A stretch of DNA of 64,000 nucleotides, from NCBI RefSeq assembly GCF_029227915.1, contig NC_079880.1, forward strand, positions 13,718,001-13,782,000. Direction: 5' to 3'. The notes beneath the pieces are model-generated. The model did not search any database and was not told the origin of the DNA. It saw nothing but the letters and a program-made list of their open reading frames with translations. Positions 21,956 through 36,637 of this stretch are shown one piece after another. The position numbers and the translations under genes were made by a program. The stretch comes from Hydractinia symbiolongicarpus (taxonomy: Eukaryota > Cnidaria > Hydrozoa > Anthoathecata > Hydractiniidae). Within the stretch, counting starts at the first letter, position 1; every line of letters starts with the position of its first letter.

Positions 21956-22376
21956 ATGGATCTTGTTTCAATGATAATCAACGAAACACAGCCGATAGAA
22001 ATCATTCTTATCAAGTATTATGAGAGTAACTCAACCGTTATGGGATATCATGAGTATCAAAAGAAATGGAACGCTGTTATTGGTGAAGTCCTAGAAGCTA
22101 AAATGAAACCAACAAACGACATAGACAAATATGCAGTGGCGGTCTGCAAAAAAGGAGATATTGTTGGTCATTTGCCTAAAGGAAAAATAGGAAAATTTGC
22201 CAAAACGATATTTTACTTTCTGAAGTCAGAGATTGTGTACTTGCAAAGTAAAAGTGACAGGGAAAAGAACTAACTTTGGAGATGATAAGGGATTGAGGAT
22301 CCCCTGTTTGCTTCAATTCTCTGGACCGAAGGATAATATTGAACTTTTGAAGAAATTGCTTGAAGAGTGTAAATAG
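21956..22376 (+). pseudogene. HIRAN-like gene of transposon 3 (one frameshift)
   Basis: The ATG at 21956 opens a frame (to 22273) with GYHEYQKKWNAVIGEVLEAK, DIDKYAVAVCKKGDIVGHLP and KGKIGKFAKTIFYFLKS, the same order of motifs as the 3.1-kb gene. Near 22,255 the frame shifts. The other frame continues with VTGKRTNFGDDKGLRIPCLL and ends at TAG 22376, matching the second half of the fold (GL.IPC). The GTG 12 bases upstream is a less likely start. HIRAN domains elsewhere recognise DNA 3' ends. It is divergent from the transposase and inside the same terminal repeats. Confidence 0.6.
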
Positions 22377-22681
22377 CCATGAATATTGAAACCTGATTTT
22401 TTGAAGAAAAAAAGTGTTTTAATCGCAGAAAATCAATGTTCTCACTCGACGATCTCCCAATAAGAAAAATTCGAATAACTGAGGGTGACTTAGCCTATAA
22501 TTGGCCCCAAGGGGAATAAAAATCACTTTGAATAACCGAATTATTCGAATAACTGAAGTTCGAATAACCGAGAGTGTTTCTGCCTGAGTTGGGTAAGCAG
22601 ATCCAAGGGGAACGCCATCTCACTTCGAATAACCGAATTATTCGAATAAGTGCAGGTTCGAATAACCGGGAGCCTACTGTA

Positions 22682-24220
22682 GAGTCAAGATTCGGGAAGT
22701 TTTAACTATACAATCAGATTCAAATGGTTCAGATAAGTCATTGGTGCTATTAGTTCTAATTATTTTCAGTAGTACCTCAATGAGCGCACGGCATTTCTAA
22801 ACAGTGCAAAACGTTTTTCAACGTAATCTTGTAACAAAACTTAAATGCCATACACGATACAAAACCGTTCCAGAATAAGTCGCCATAGCATAAGCGTTAC
22901 AGGAAATAAAACAATGTTGATCGTGGATCAGAATGTCATATTCTTTAAAGTATAAGGAACAACTTAGCATTTAATATAGTTTGTCTAATAATGGCAATAA
23001 TAGCCAAGCATTTATATTAAACTGCAGAAAATAGGTTGTTGATTACTGATTTTTTATTGTCCTTTCCATTTTTCTGTTATTCCTGCTTTCCGTCATAATT
23101 AAGAAGAATCGCAGGTAATAATTTAACGTTATATCTCACACTAACTTATATCTGAATGGAATGAATACAATTTGGGATTATTTTGTAAAATGTCTATAGA
23201 GCTTACACGTCTGCCAGACACTTGATCTTTACCAGAGCTAATTTCATGCTGTGCTTTCCGACAGGTGCAGTTTAGTGCAAATAGATATTTCACAACATCG
23301 TGAAAAAAAAATTTCGGTGACCAACATTTTGTTTTATTTTTTGTCTTAAATTTCATTAGAGGCTTAATTAAGGCCTTTGAAGTATGTTGAAAGCGTTGTT
23401 GATAAACGTGATCAGTCTGTCTCTGTCAATAACTTAGATAAGCATTTGTTTGTGGGAAGAAGATAACGCATGATTTTAAACAAGCACCATTGCGAAACTC
23501 CTAAGATGATAATCGATAAACGTTTAATTTTGTTCCTTTAACGGTAATCTTTTTTTCCGCTAAATATTAAAATAACTACTGATTTACGTCTAAATCACAC
23601 AAATTCTGCGATAAATAGCTAATACGGAAATGACGTAACATGTTCATAACTAATGAGTAATCCTTCGTGCATAGTGTTTCACCTAAACTGTTATGTCGGT
23701 TTGTTTGCCTCTTATGTTTACCTATTATTACAACATTAACTGTCCAACACAAGAAAATAAACCCCTTCGCTGCATTTGTTTAGAACTGTTTTCGTGTTGA
23801 TATCGTAGCACGCAAATGAGACATTGATATCACCCCTATATATGATCTATCTATCACTTTTAATGGTAAATTTATTATTCTAGTGCAAAGAATTGATTAT
23901 TAGAGTCGTGTGTGGTGATTACACGAACATAACGCGTATTCTAACGAATTTGTGCAGCTCGACTTTATTGCTTTATTACACATTTTTTTAAGTATAAGTA
24001 CTGATCTGATCGGACATTTTCATTGAATAATAAGGATATTATCAGTTCATGTCATGAGTTGAAGAGATAATTAGAGGATCAAAATAAACGAATCAGATCA
24101 CATCATTTACAGTAATTGACCTTACTACGGACTTAGATCTTTTGTTCTATCTAAAAGTTCGCTTTATGTTGTTTTTTGTTTCTTCTAAATGTTCTATAAA
24201 CGTACAACGTTGATACCCAA
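22682..24220. other. noncoding stretch, nothing recognised
   Basis: AT-rich; no gene or repeat boundary supported. Confidence 0.4.
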
Positions 24221-24224
24221 CAGG

Positions 24225-25721
24225 TTCAGCACCAGCGAGATTCTATGGTACTGCAAAAAACTATAAATTACAAACAAATGGAACGGTGAATGATTTACCT
24301 ATACGCCCAATAATCTTTAACATCAATACAGCTTCATACAACCTTGCTAAATACTTAGCAAAACTTTTATAACCACTAAGTACATCTGAATACATTGTTA
24401 AAAGCACCAATGAGTTCATCACACATATAAAACAACATTATATACCGAAGAAACTCATAAGGGCCTAAGGGCAAAGCTTATATCATTCGATGTCACTTCA
24501 TTATTTACTAACGTTCCTTTATACTTCACAATTGACATTATTTTTAAACGAATTTACATCAACAAGGAAATTAAGACGAATATAGCTAAACAACAAATGA
24601 AAGAACTTCTCATACTTTGCACGAAAAATGTTTATTTTTGCTATAATAACGAAATTTTTATAAAATCTGATGGTGTTGCAATGGGATCGCTGTTAGGCCC
24701 AGTTCTTGCAGGTATATTCATGGTTCAGTTAGAAAAAACAATTCTTCCATCCTTGAAAGATCACATGAGCCCATGGAGAAGGTATGTTGACGACACTATT
24801 GCGTACATAAAAGAAGGTTCGATAGCTTTTGTTATGTCGAAAGTGAACAATTTCCATAACAACATTAAAATTCACATATGAAGCAGAGCAGAATGGTACT
24901 ATTGCTTTCTTGGATGTACCTGTAATAAGGGAAGAATTTGGAATCCAAACCACAGTTTATCGTAAAAGTACTAATAACAATATATATCTTTATTGGCAGT
25001 CGTTTGCGCCAACCACATGGAAAAGAGGTACATTAAAAACCTTAGTGTCTAGAGCAATCAAAGTATGTTCCAACAAAGAGCATTTACAGAAAGAAGTTCT
25101 ACACCTTAAGAAAGTGTTTAGAGACATAAATGGCTATCGAAATTCGGTTATTGAACAAACAATTGAAAAGGTTAAACATTTGAACACAGCAGTGCAGCCA
25201 ATTCAACAAACATTATCAAATACTGATATCCAAGAGGATTTTTTGATGTTACCATATAAAGGAAAATTAGGAGAAACGACTATAAAGTCATTACGTAACA
25301 CTTTGAAAAATTTTGTACCTGCAAACAATACGTGCAGAATTATCTACACAGGAACAAAACTAAGTTCGAAATTCAATGTTAAAGATAAGATTGAGAAAAA
25401 ACACAAACACGACTTGATATATATAGACACATGTCCTGATCAAAATTGTGAAACTACTTATATAGGAGAAATAGGTAGAAGATGTGCAGAACGCATCACG
25501 AACCACCATGGACGTATGGACGTGATAAAAAGTCACATTTGGTTGAACATGCACAGAAGCCTGGCCACCAAAGTGTCACCATAGACTATTTCGAAATTCT
25601 GTCTGGTGGCTATAGAAACAACAAATTCGAAAGAAATTCAGCAGAAGCATTACATATTAAGCACATTAAACCAACCTCGAAAGTTCAAGAACAATCAGTA
25701 CCATTGAAATTGTTGAATTAG
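24225..25721 (+). pseudogene. Penelope-like element: RT plus GIY-YIG endonuclease (broken)
   Basis: Pieces in different frames follow one another in the order of a Penelope-like protein. ARFYGTAKNYKL and LPIRPII lie near 24,238. SFDVTSLFTNVPL lies near 24,485. 24597-24881 carries SDGVAMGSLLGPVLAGIFM and the catalytic box RRYVDDTIAY. 24910-25584 carries TTVYRKSTNNNIYLYW and TWKRGTLKTLV. The GIY-YIG-type C-terminus (CPDQNCETTYIGEIGRRCAE) runs on in the frame 25482-25721 (KKSHLVEHAQKPGH). The RT active-site aspartates are intact, but at least four frameshifts or stops interrupt it. The 5' end is missing. A (TA)n tract follows the 3' end. Confidence 0.85.
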
Positions 25722-25750
25722 GTCGTTATTTTCTTTTACTGTTCTGTTTT

Positions 25751-30379
<4,629 letters not shown>

Positions 30380-30645
30380 GGTTTTGATAGACCATTGCTG
30401 ACGTCAGCAAAATTTTTAAACCCTTATATGTCCGTATTCGTTCGTAGAAAAGATATGATCCTATACATTATTTTGATCAACGTTTCAACCTCTACACGTT
30501 ACAGGCAACAAATAAACTAAATTTTGCCAATTTTTTTTGGATTTGCAATGCTGACGTCAGCAAAACGTCTTAAACCACCAACGTTTTCAATGTCTTATTG
30601 CCAAAGTGGATTTTTCCATGGGTCTTTATCGACTAGTTAACATTA
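30380..30645. repeat. dispersed repeat with GCTGACGTCAGC palindromes (copy 1)
   Basis: Contains TTGCTGACGTCAGCAA at 30,395-30,410 and TGCTGACGTCAGCA at 30,549-30,562, and ends near GGATTTTTCC...TTATCGACTAGTTA. A reverse-oriented relative lies at 55,133-55,395. Confidence 0.55.
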
Positions 30646-30699
30646 ATAACATTGCTGTGACAATTCCTCTATCAATTGAATTAGGACTTTCAAACCTAT

Positions 30700-31260
30700 C
30701 TTCTAACGAGGAAGTATTATGCATCCATACCATTTTATAAAGAATCTTTGGCAAAATCAGGATATAACCATGAGTTTGTTTATCAACGACATCAGAAAAC
30801 ATCCAGAAAAATTAGAAAGAGAAAAGTAATTTAGTTCAACTTGGCGTTTGGTCAAAACGTTAATTCAAACACAGCGATGTCAGTTCTAACTTTGGTTGAT
30901 AAACATTTTCCTCCAAACCGAAACGATATCAAAGTAAGTTATAGTTCATGCCCAACATCGCATCATTTTCAAATTCTCACAATAAAAACAAAATTCAACC
31001 TGAAAACAAGTCAATGGGAGACACCGTAATTGTGTAAACCACAAACTTTGTCCGATCAACAATCTTACAAAATATATACAAGGCAAATTTTTCATCAAAT
31101 TTACCAGGTTACAAGGAAAAAGTTTATATATATTGAAATTAGAGAAACAAAATTTGCCACGCTATGCAAATCACAAAAAGTCATTTTTTATAACAAATTT
31201 TATAACAAACTTTATTGTAAATACTTGTACAAACTAAGTACAAAACAAAGTAGGATTTTT
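30700..31260 (+). pseudogene. possible remnant of a GIY-YIG-bearing retroelement C-terminus
   Basis: Frames at 30841-31029 (LVDKHFPPNRNDIKVSYSSC) and 31030-31260 (KKFIYIEIRETKFATLCKSQ) resemble, in order, the spacer and YIG-type end of Penelope-like or related retroelements. They are heavily decayed, with several stops. Assignment is tentative. Confidence 0.3.
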
Positions 31261-31270
31261 TCTCAACAAC

Positions 31271-31358
31271 CAACCTCGTTCCCAGGGCTCTTTTTTTCAT
31301 TTTTTCTTGAGCGCCGTCAGCCAAAAAAAGTGAAAAAAGAGCCCTGGGAACGAGGTTG
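31271..31358. mobile_element. 88-bp foldback MITE with 9-bp target duplication
   Basis: Perfect terminal inverted repeats CAACCTCGTTCCCAGGGCTC... / ...GAGCCCTGGGAACGAGGTTG nearly meet in the centre. Both sides are flanked by CTCAACAAC (31262-31270 and 31359-31367). A 9-bp duplication fits Mutator-like rather than hAT (8 bp) transposition. Confidence 0.88.
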
Positions 31359-31829
31359 CTCAACAACAACACTCAAAATTGCCTCTGAATGTCAAAATTT
31401 AAAGTCACAATGACCATTCAATACAAATGAAAGCAATAGATTTTGTATTTTATTGGTTAAACAGAGATCCTCAAACAAGAACTATACAGTATTCTCCTCA
31501 AAATTTAGATCATATGAAATGTACACCTCTTCACAGTTCAAGTTGTTGCTCATTTCCTGTATTGAAAAAAAGAAGTAAACAGAGGGAATTTAATTCATTT
31601 TCTGAAGAAATAATTAGTCTCACGACATGAAAGTTTAGTATGTTATTGTCGGTAAGCCTACGTAAAACATATGTGAAGGGATTGTAACTTTTCTTATAAA
31701 AAATATTTCACAAAAAAATTATTTAACTTCTCATCATGGCCAGAGCCTTCCTAGTTCACTTCTGTCTTCCTCTCAAAAGAGAGATTTATTTAAACAATGG
31801 TTAACTAAAACTGGGAACTCGTTATCTTT
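31359..31829. other. noncoding stretch
   Basis: A 67-codon frame at 31427-31630 shows no recognisable feature. Confidence 0.35.
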
Positions 31830-32406
31830 ATTTTCTACGTGGCAAACTATTGAGTAAGAAAATAGGTTTTTGTTTAAAAATATATATATTTTATACAACA
31901 CAATTCTTTTTTATACCATTATAAAAAATAAGCTGTACTAACACTGGTACCCACACACAACACAGGAATGCATTCTTAATTTCATTTATCTTTTTAATGG
32001 GTAATTTTTTATGTCAAAAAGGCTCAATCTTGACATATCATAATGCATATTTGAAAGTGATAAGTATGAACAATAATTTTTCTCATTGTTTTTTACGCGC
32101 AGAGGTGTAGGTTCTGATTGTGGTTTGACGTCTGCTTTACGAAAATTAACTTTAAATTAATTACGTCATCTCATTTACTTTGTTTTCATCCATCCGAGTT
32201 TCGAGTTCCGTCTTATCCAGAATTTGACATATGCACGCAAAGGATATATCTATTTATATAAATCCTGAACATAATATTTATGAGAGTTGCCGTGTTCGTC
32301 TATTTCTCAAAATATTCATACGGCAATGCTCGACTCGTACTCTGTAGCCCTAAAAGTTTCACTTTAACAGGGCTTTATGTTAAGTACGCAACGGTAATAT
32401 GCATTA
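31830..32406. repeat. dispersed repeat, uninterrupted copy (empty site of transposon 2)
   Basis: Matches 16,472-16,536 joined to 18,334-18,865 over ~580 bases. At ~31,868 it reads straight through GTTTAAAAATATATATATTT, where the other copy holds transposon 2. Confidence 0.85.
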
Positions 32407-32424
32407 ACGTACCGTGCATGATAA

Positions 32425-32503
32425 TAATGCAGTGTATTCGAATTTAAGAATCGAATAATATTTTAAACGGTAACGTGACAGATGTAAACATTGATTTAAC
32501 CCT
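32425..32503. repeat. short dispersed repeat next to the Polinton
   Basis: AATGCAGTGT.TTCGAATTTA ... GATGTAAACATTGATTTAA; a second copy is at 55,868-55,945. Just beyond it, at 32,504-32,543, is an imperfect palindrome (CCCTATTCGATCTGGGG...CCCCAGCTAGTATAGGGG) spanning the Polinton's left end. Confidence 0.7.
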
Positions 32504-32531
32504 ATTCGATCTGGGGGGCGGATTCCGCCCC

Positions 32532-32844
32532 AGCTAGTATAGGGGGTCATGATAACCACACTTATTTTTCAAAAAACACGGTCAAGGTCTCATAAAAAAT
32601 ATCACGCACGCTTTTTCAAAAATCATGGTCAAACTCTTATAAAAATGATTATACACAATTTTATTTGTGACGTCACAACTTTTCGTCACGCCTCATTCCA
32701 CAAAAATCTATTAATATGCATAAAAAATCCTTAATAAGCGGTGCTTAGTCATGCATATCAAGGGTAAGTCCCTAACGCAATTGGAGGCAAATTCCCGGCT
32801 TGCTCGATAAAAAATTGAGCAAATGCCAGAGCACCATTTTTCAA
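32532..32844 (+). repeat. Polinton left terminal inverted repeat
   Basis: Shares with the right end AAAAAACACGGTCAA, CAAACTCTTATAAAAAT, TTGTGACGTCACAA, CTTTTCGTCACGCC, AAATCTATTAATATGCATAA and a distal GAGCAAATRCCAGAGCACC. It contains an extra internal duplication (two CA(C/T)GGTCAA...TATAAAAA blocks at ~32,577 and ~32,625). Confidence 0.92.
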
Positions 32845-32880
32845 AGAAAGCCGTATATATAACCGTGTATATAATAAAAG

Positions 32881-33984
32881 ATGGTCGGAAGAACCATCAT
32901 TTCAAAGACAAACAGGGAGTTCCACGAGGCATTTGAAAAGAAGCCCCGCAGGCCCGAATATATCCTCGATCAATTCAAGACGTAGAACATGTGCAACGAA
33001 GCTGTTGAGGAGGATCCCTACATGTTAGAGTATGTACCGGATTGGTTCAAGACGCAGAACATGTGCAATGAAGCCGTTCGGAGGAACCCTGCGTGCTCAG
33101 GTATGTTCCGGGCCCTATAAAATCGAGTTTATCCCGGACCGGTTCAAGACGCAGGGCATGTGTGCAATAGGGCTGTTGACGAGGATTTCCAGATGCTCAA
33201 GTACGTACCGGATCGGTTCAGGACGCAGGATGATGAGATTGCTGATGAGCCCTATGAGCCGGAGTGGGTGCTGGAATGGTTCATGACGCAGGGCATGTGA
33301 GAGAAGGCTGTTGGGGATGAACCTGATTTGCACGAATACATCTTTGATCCGTTTAAGACGCAGGATATGTTTAATAAGGCTGTTGAGTGGACATATTCGA
33401 GCACCCAGGGATCATACTCAACGATCATACTAAAGACGCAAGACATGTGTAATAGGGCCGTCGAGTATGATCCCTGGGTGCTCGAATATGTCCCCGATCA
33501 ATTCAAGACCAAGAAAATGTGCAACAAAGCCGTTGGGGAGGAGCCCCGCGTGCTCGAGGATGTTCCGGAATGGTTCAAAACACAAGACATGTGTAATAGG
33601 GCCGTTGAAAAAAATACCTGGGTGCTCGAATATGTCCCGAATGAAATCAAGACGCAAGACATATGCAACAAGGCTGTCGAGGAGGAGCCCGAGGCATTTG
33701 AGTATGTGCCGGAATGGTTTAAGACACAAGAAATGTGCAACAAAGCGGTTGAGGAGTATCCGGAGGTGCTCGAATATGTGCCGAATCAATTTAAATCGCA
33801 GGACATGTGCGGCACGGTGTTTGAATATCATGCCTGCTTGCTTAGGTACATACCGGATTGGTTTGTCACCCAGTACATGCGCGGTATCAGGTACATTAGA
33901 GCTGAATTAATCTCTGTCTACTATCAAAGGAAAGCCGAAAAGGCTAAAGTTAAGGAAGATCGTCTTAGCCTGGCATCCGGATAG
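32881..33984 (+). pseudogene. 24-residue KTQxMCxxAV repeat protein of the Polinton
   Basis: From ATG 32881, 37 bases after the TIR, the plus strand encodes a run of about 12 repeats of 24 residues (72 bp), consensus FKTQDMCNKAVEEDPWVLEY then VPDW. Early repeats are broken: a TAG follows the first FKT and frameshifts lie near 33,100-33,300. 33,328-33,984 is open for 218 codons and ends with a Lys/Glu-rich tail. I cannot name a function. Repeats of this kind could form an alpha-solenoid or Cys-containing binding surface. One repeat has been overwritten by a perfect 30-bp inverted duplication (33,390-33,492). It is the first gene inside the left TIR, where a virus-host interaction gene would be typical (inference). 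Confidence 0.65.
33390..33492. repeat. perfect 30-bp inverted duplication inside the repeat gene
   Basis: The arm 33390-33419 (GACATATTCGAGCACCCAGG...) is the exact complement of 33463-33492, separated by 43 bases. The left arm encodes an antisense reading of a normal repeat, so it is the derived copy. Confidence 0.9.
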
Positions 33985-34055
33985 GGTCATCGATTGGTGC
34001 TTTTCAGAGAATGACAAGGCAAATCTTGAAAAGTTGTGGGGGTTGGTTTGAAACG

Positions 34056-34083
34056 TTATTTTACAACAAGTGTTGTAAAATAA
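34056..34083. terminator. hairpin after the repeat gene
   Basis: TTATTTTACAACA, two bases, then TGTTGTAAAATAA: a perfect 13-bp stem 72 bases after the stop codon of the repeat gene. Possible transcript 3'-end signal. Confidence 0.45.
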
Positions 34084-34094
34084 TACATAAATAA

Positions 34095-34560
<466 letters not shown>

Positions 34561-34563
34561 TAA

Positions 34564-34659
34564 ATGGCATATTGCAACGACTGTGAAAGGGTACTCGATC
34601 CGTATGATAAATGCAGGTACTGCTGCCATGAATATATCACATATATCGGGGGTGGTTGA
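34564..34659 (+). CDS. 31-residue zinc-ribbon-like microprotein
   Basis: ATG 34564, stop TGA 34657-34659. The protein has a CNDC pair at residues 4-7 and a CRYCC cluster at 17-21, spaced like a small zinc ribbon. Its end overlaps the next open frame by four bases. It could also be the N-terminal part of that next gene, separated by a frameshift. No homologue recalled. Confidence 0.35.
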   Translation: MAYCNDCERVLDPYDKCRYCCHEYITYIGGG

Positions 34660-35190
34660 GTAAGTACAATAACTTGCAATTCTCTGACGTCGTTAGAAAA
34701 TATACAACAAAGAAGATGCTACGATTTGAAAATGAACCCGTCAACCCAAAACCATCCTACAATTTTGCGACTACATTTGCGAATGTTAATATTATCAATT
34801 TAAACTACCTAACAGTGTCGGAACCCATGCCCGCCAACGGGGGGAAGGACCAGAGGTACATTATAGGATACCTTACACGAGACCTCGTGGTAACTCTAAG
34901 GGTGAAGACACCGAAAATCTGTTCTGCGCATTGGGTGACCCGGTATAACGCCAATGCAGTACCAGAAATGAGTCTAGATTCTAAAGAGTACCCTGATTGG
35001 GTTGCAAAATATCGTCAAATATGGTGAAGGGTCAAAGAGCTGATCTCTGAGCAGTTGACAACGGAGCCTGTTTAAAAAGACCGATATGTGAACGCTAAAC
35101 TACGGTACCACAAGGATGCAATTACCACTAAATTCTATTGTATGCTAAGTCAGCGCTATTCTATTCATTTCATCGGTATATGTGCAAGGT
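34656..35190 (+). pseudogene. Polinton hypothetical gene, broken
   Basis: An open frame to 35,027 (no ATG at its start; first Met at ~34,713) reads KPSYNFATTFANVNIINLNY, GGKDQRYIIGYLTRDLVVTL and KTPKICSAHWVTRYN. After the stop, similar-looking sequence continues (RVKELISEQLTTEPV, KDRYVNAKLRYHKDAITTKF) with more stops to ~35,190. Its consistent codon style and position in the Polinton support a real former gene. I do not recognise the family. Confidence 0.45.
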
Positions 35191-35278
35191 AAAAACTACT
35201 ACCCTCAGGTACACATCACAGAATGCCGGTATAAAGACTTTAAAAAGGAATGGCTGTTGGGCAAGAATGAAAAAACAT

Positions 35279-35308
35279 ATGTTTTATAGGTCCTGTAAGG
35301 CCTATAAA
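35279..35308. terminator. hairpin between convergent Polinton genes
   Basis: TTTTATAGG...CCTATAAAA, 9-bp stem with a 10-base loop, between convergent genes. Weaker than the hairpins at 34,056 and 43,168. Confidence 0.3.
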
Positions 35309-35309
35309 A

Positions 35310-35949
35310 TATACTAAATTAAGGACTGTAAGCATAGTGCTTGCAGATTGTACACACTGAAGTTTTTTTAAATCATCCTGTCTCCCCTCCTCGCTACCCC
35401 TGGCAACTAGCTGGGCAGGCTCTTGTTCGTTGATGTTATTGACGATCCTATTAAGCCGCTGTCGCATCTGTTCTTTTAGCAGCATATACCTTTCCTTTTC
35501 CTTGCTGATTAGGCTGTACTCGTAGTCGCTGGTGACGCCGTATTCCATTGCTTTTGATATCAGATCAACAATAGAGTCCAGTTTACTTTCCGCAAGCAGC
35601 CTTATACCCTCATGTTTTTTGGATTAAACACGGAGCCTTTTTGACGCGTTCCGGAGACCGGCCTGTCCTATCCCCGCGGCAATCGCTAGTCCTCCCATGG
35701 AACAGGCCAAGGGGACTCCCAAACCCGAGACCATAGTTCCTATCCCTAGTCCGGACGTAATTACCCCAACGCCAAGCAGTCCATGGTCACAGAAACGTAC
35801 GCAAGCCTATTCCGCTCCTTTATTTCATCTCTTAAATACACCTCTATTTCCTCAATTTCTTTTAACCTAAAGACCTGTCCTTCATCCTGATCAGAGCCTT
35901 GTTCAGGTGCACTCGGTAAATTTGGGTACAGCTTAGTTATATCGCTCAT
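35310..35949 (-). pseudogene. Polinton membrane/coiled-coil protein
   Basis: The minus-strand frame 35949-35761 starts MSDITKLYPNLPSAPEQG with a charged helix (LKEIEEIEVYLRDEIKERNR). After a frameshift, ~35,770-35,632 encodes a Gly-rich membrane hairpin (GIGTMVSGLGVPLACSMGGL, AIAAGIGQAGLRN). After another shift near 35,630 the frame continues as a charged helix (LAESKLDSIVDLISKAMEYG, EEYSLISKEKER-type) to about 35,345. Order: soluble helix, membrane hairpin, coiled coil. Probably a virion membrane or minor structural protein, by analogy only. It lies 1 bp after the start of its neighbour upstream gene's stop, so the two are tightly packed. Confidence 0.55.
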
Positions 35950-36531
35950 TTATTCTACCAGGATTTGCATCGTGAGGCCGGTGAACGTAACGTTCTTCTC
36001 ATGGTGATAGATGTCTGTTAACATGAACTCTAGGCGGTCCGTTGAACCCTTCAGTGTAAAGTAAAGAGGAGTGTCAAAACTCCAGGTCAGCATATCTCTC
36101 CAGGCGTTCAATTCTTTAATGGGACGCAAGGCCAGAATTTCACACTTTTTGCCATCAAGGAGGCAATCATTCTCATCCAACTGGGGACAAACGAGTCTCA
36201 ATCTTTGATAAATATTGGTCATATAGTACCCATTATAGTCGCCTTTCATATAATACTTCCTACTAGGGTCATATGGCAGCCCTAACAGCTCTTGTAATTG
36301 CCTATTCATCACCACCGAGTATCCATCAGTAACACGGAGTCTGCAGTAGCTGCTTTTAAGTACGAAAAGTTTAATCTTATCCTCTGCCTGACTCTTCACA
36401 ATAGTCACAATATCTATCCTGTATAAGCCACTGATGATCTCTATCCGAGTCACCATCTGGTCGGGCCCCACCTTACGTATGGTAAACTCTGTATTGCTAT
36501 ACAAATTCAGCCATCCGGGTCGAATACTCAT
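35950..36531 (-). CDS. Polinton 193-residue conserved-type structural protein
   Basis: Intact minus-strand frame: MSIRPGWLNLYSNTEFTIRK ... YYMKGDYNGYYMTNIYQRLR ... LNAWRDMLTWSFDTPLYFTL ... GLTMQILVE. Beta-rich with alternating hydrophobic residues, no membrane segment, no cysteine pairs. Among the Polinton genes here it is one of the few without a frameshift. The length and beta pattern would suit a minor capsid or fibre-like protein, but I cannot prove that. It shares a divergent region of ~105 bases with the plus-strand gene at 36,638. Confidence 0.6.
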   Translation of the reverse strand: MSIRPGWLNLYSNTEFTIRKVGPDQMVTRIEIISGLYRIDIVTIVKSQAEDKIKLFVLKSSYCRLRVTDGYSVVMNRQLQELLGLPYDPSRKYYMKGDYNGYYMTNIYQRLRLVCPQLDENDCLLDGKKCEILALRPIKELNAWRDMLTWSFDTPLYFTLKGSTDRLEFMLTDIYHHEKNVTFTGLTMQILVE

Positions 36532-36637
36532 GGTTTTCAGGGCTATACGAGTGTCTTGCCCTAGCTAGTCTTCGAATATGGTAGGCTTTTTGATATCTGT
36601 AATAAACAGTTGTTTCATCCTTTTTTACAAACAAAGA

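Larger units (their letters stand above)
20129..22679 (-). mobile_element. TA-target Tigger-like transposon 3 with HIRAN-like gene
   Basis: Left end CAGTAGACTCCCGGTTATTC and right end (reverse complement) CAGTAGGCTCCCGGTTATTC are flanked by TA at 20127-20128 and 22680-22681. TTCGAATAAC words repeat several times inside each end (20,165-20,210; 22,465-22,670). It contains a minus-strand Tigger/pogo-type transposase and a plus-strand HIRAN-like gene, head to head. 2551 bp. Confidence 0.92.

Noticed and set aside
20129-22679. Interpretation as a host gene pair (CENP-B-like and HIRAN-like)
   Set aside because: Both lie within clear terminal inverted repeats with TA duplications and have frameshifts.
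33115-33910. Overlapping frames on both strands within the 24-residue repeat gene
   Set aside because: Shadows of a 72-bp coding repeat; only the plus frame with KTQxMC units is regular and continuous with the tail.
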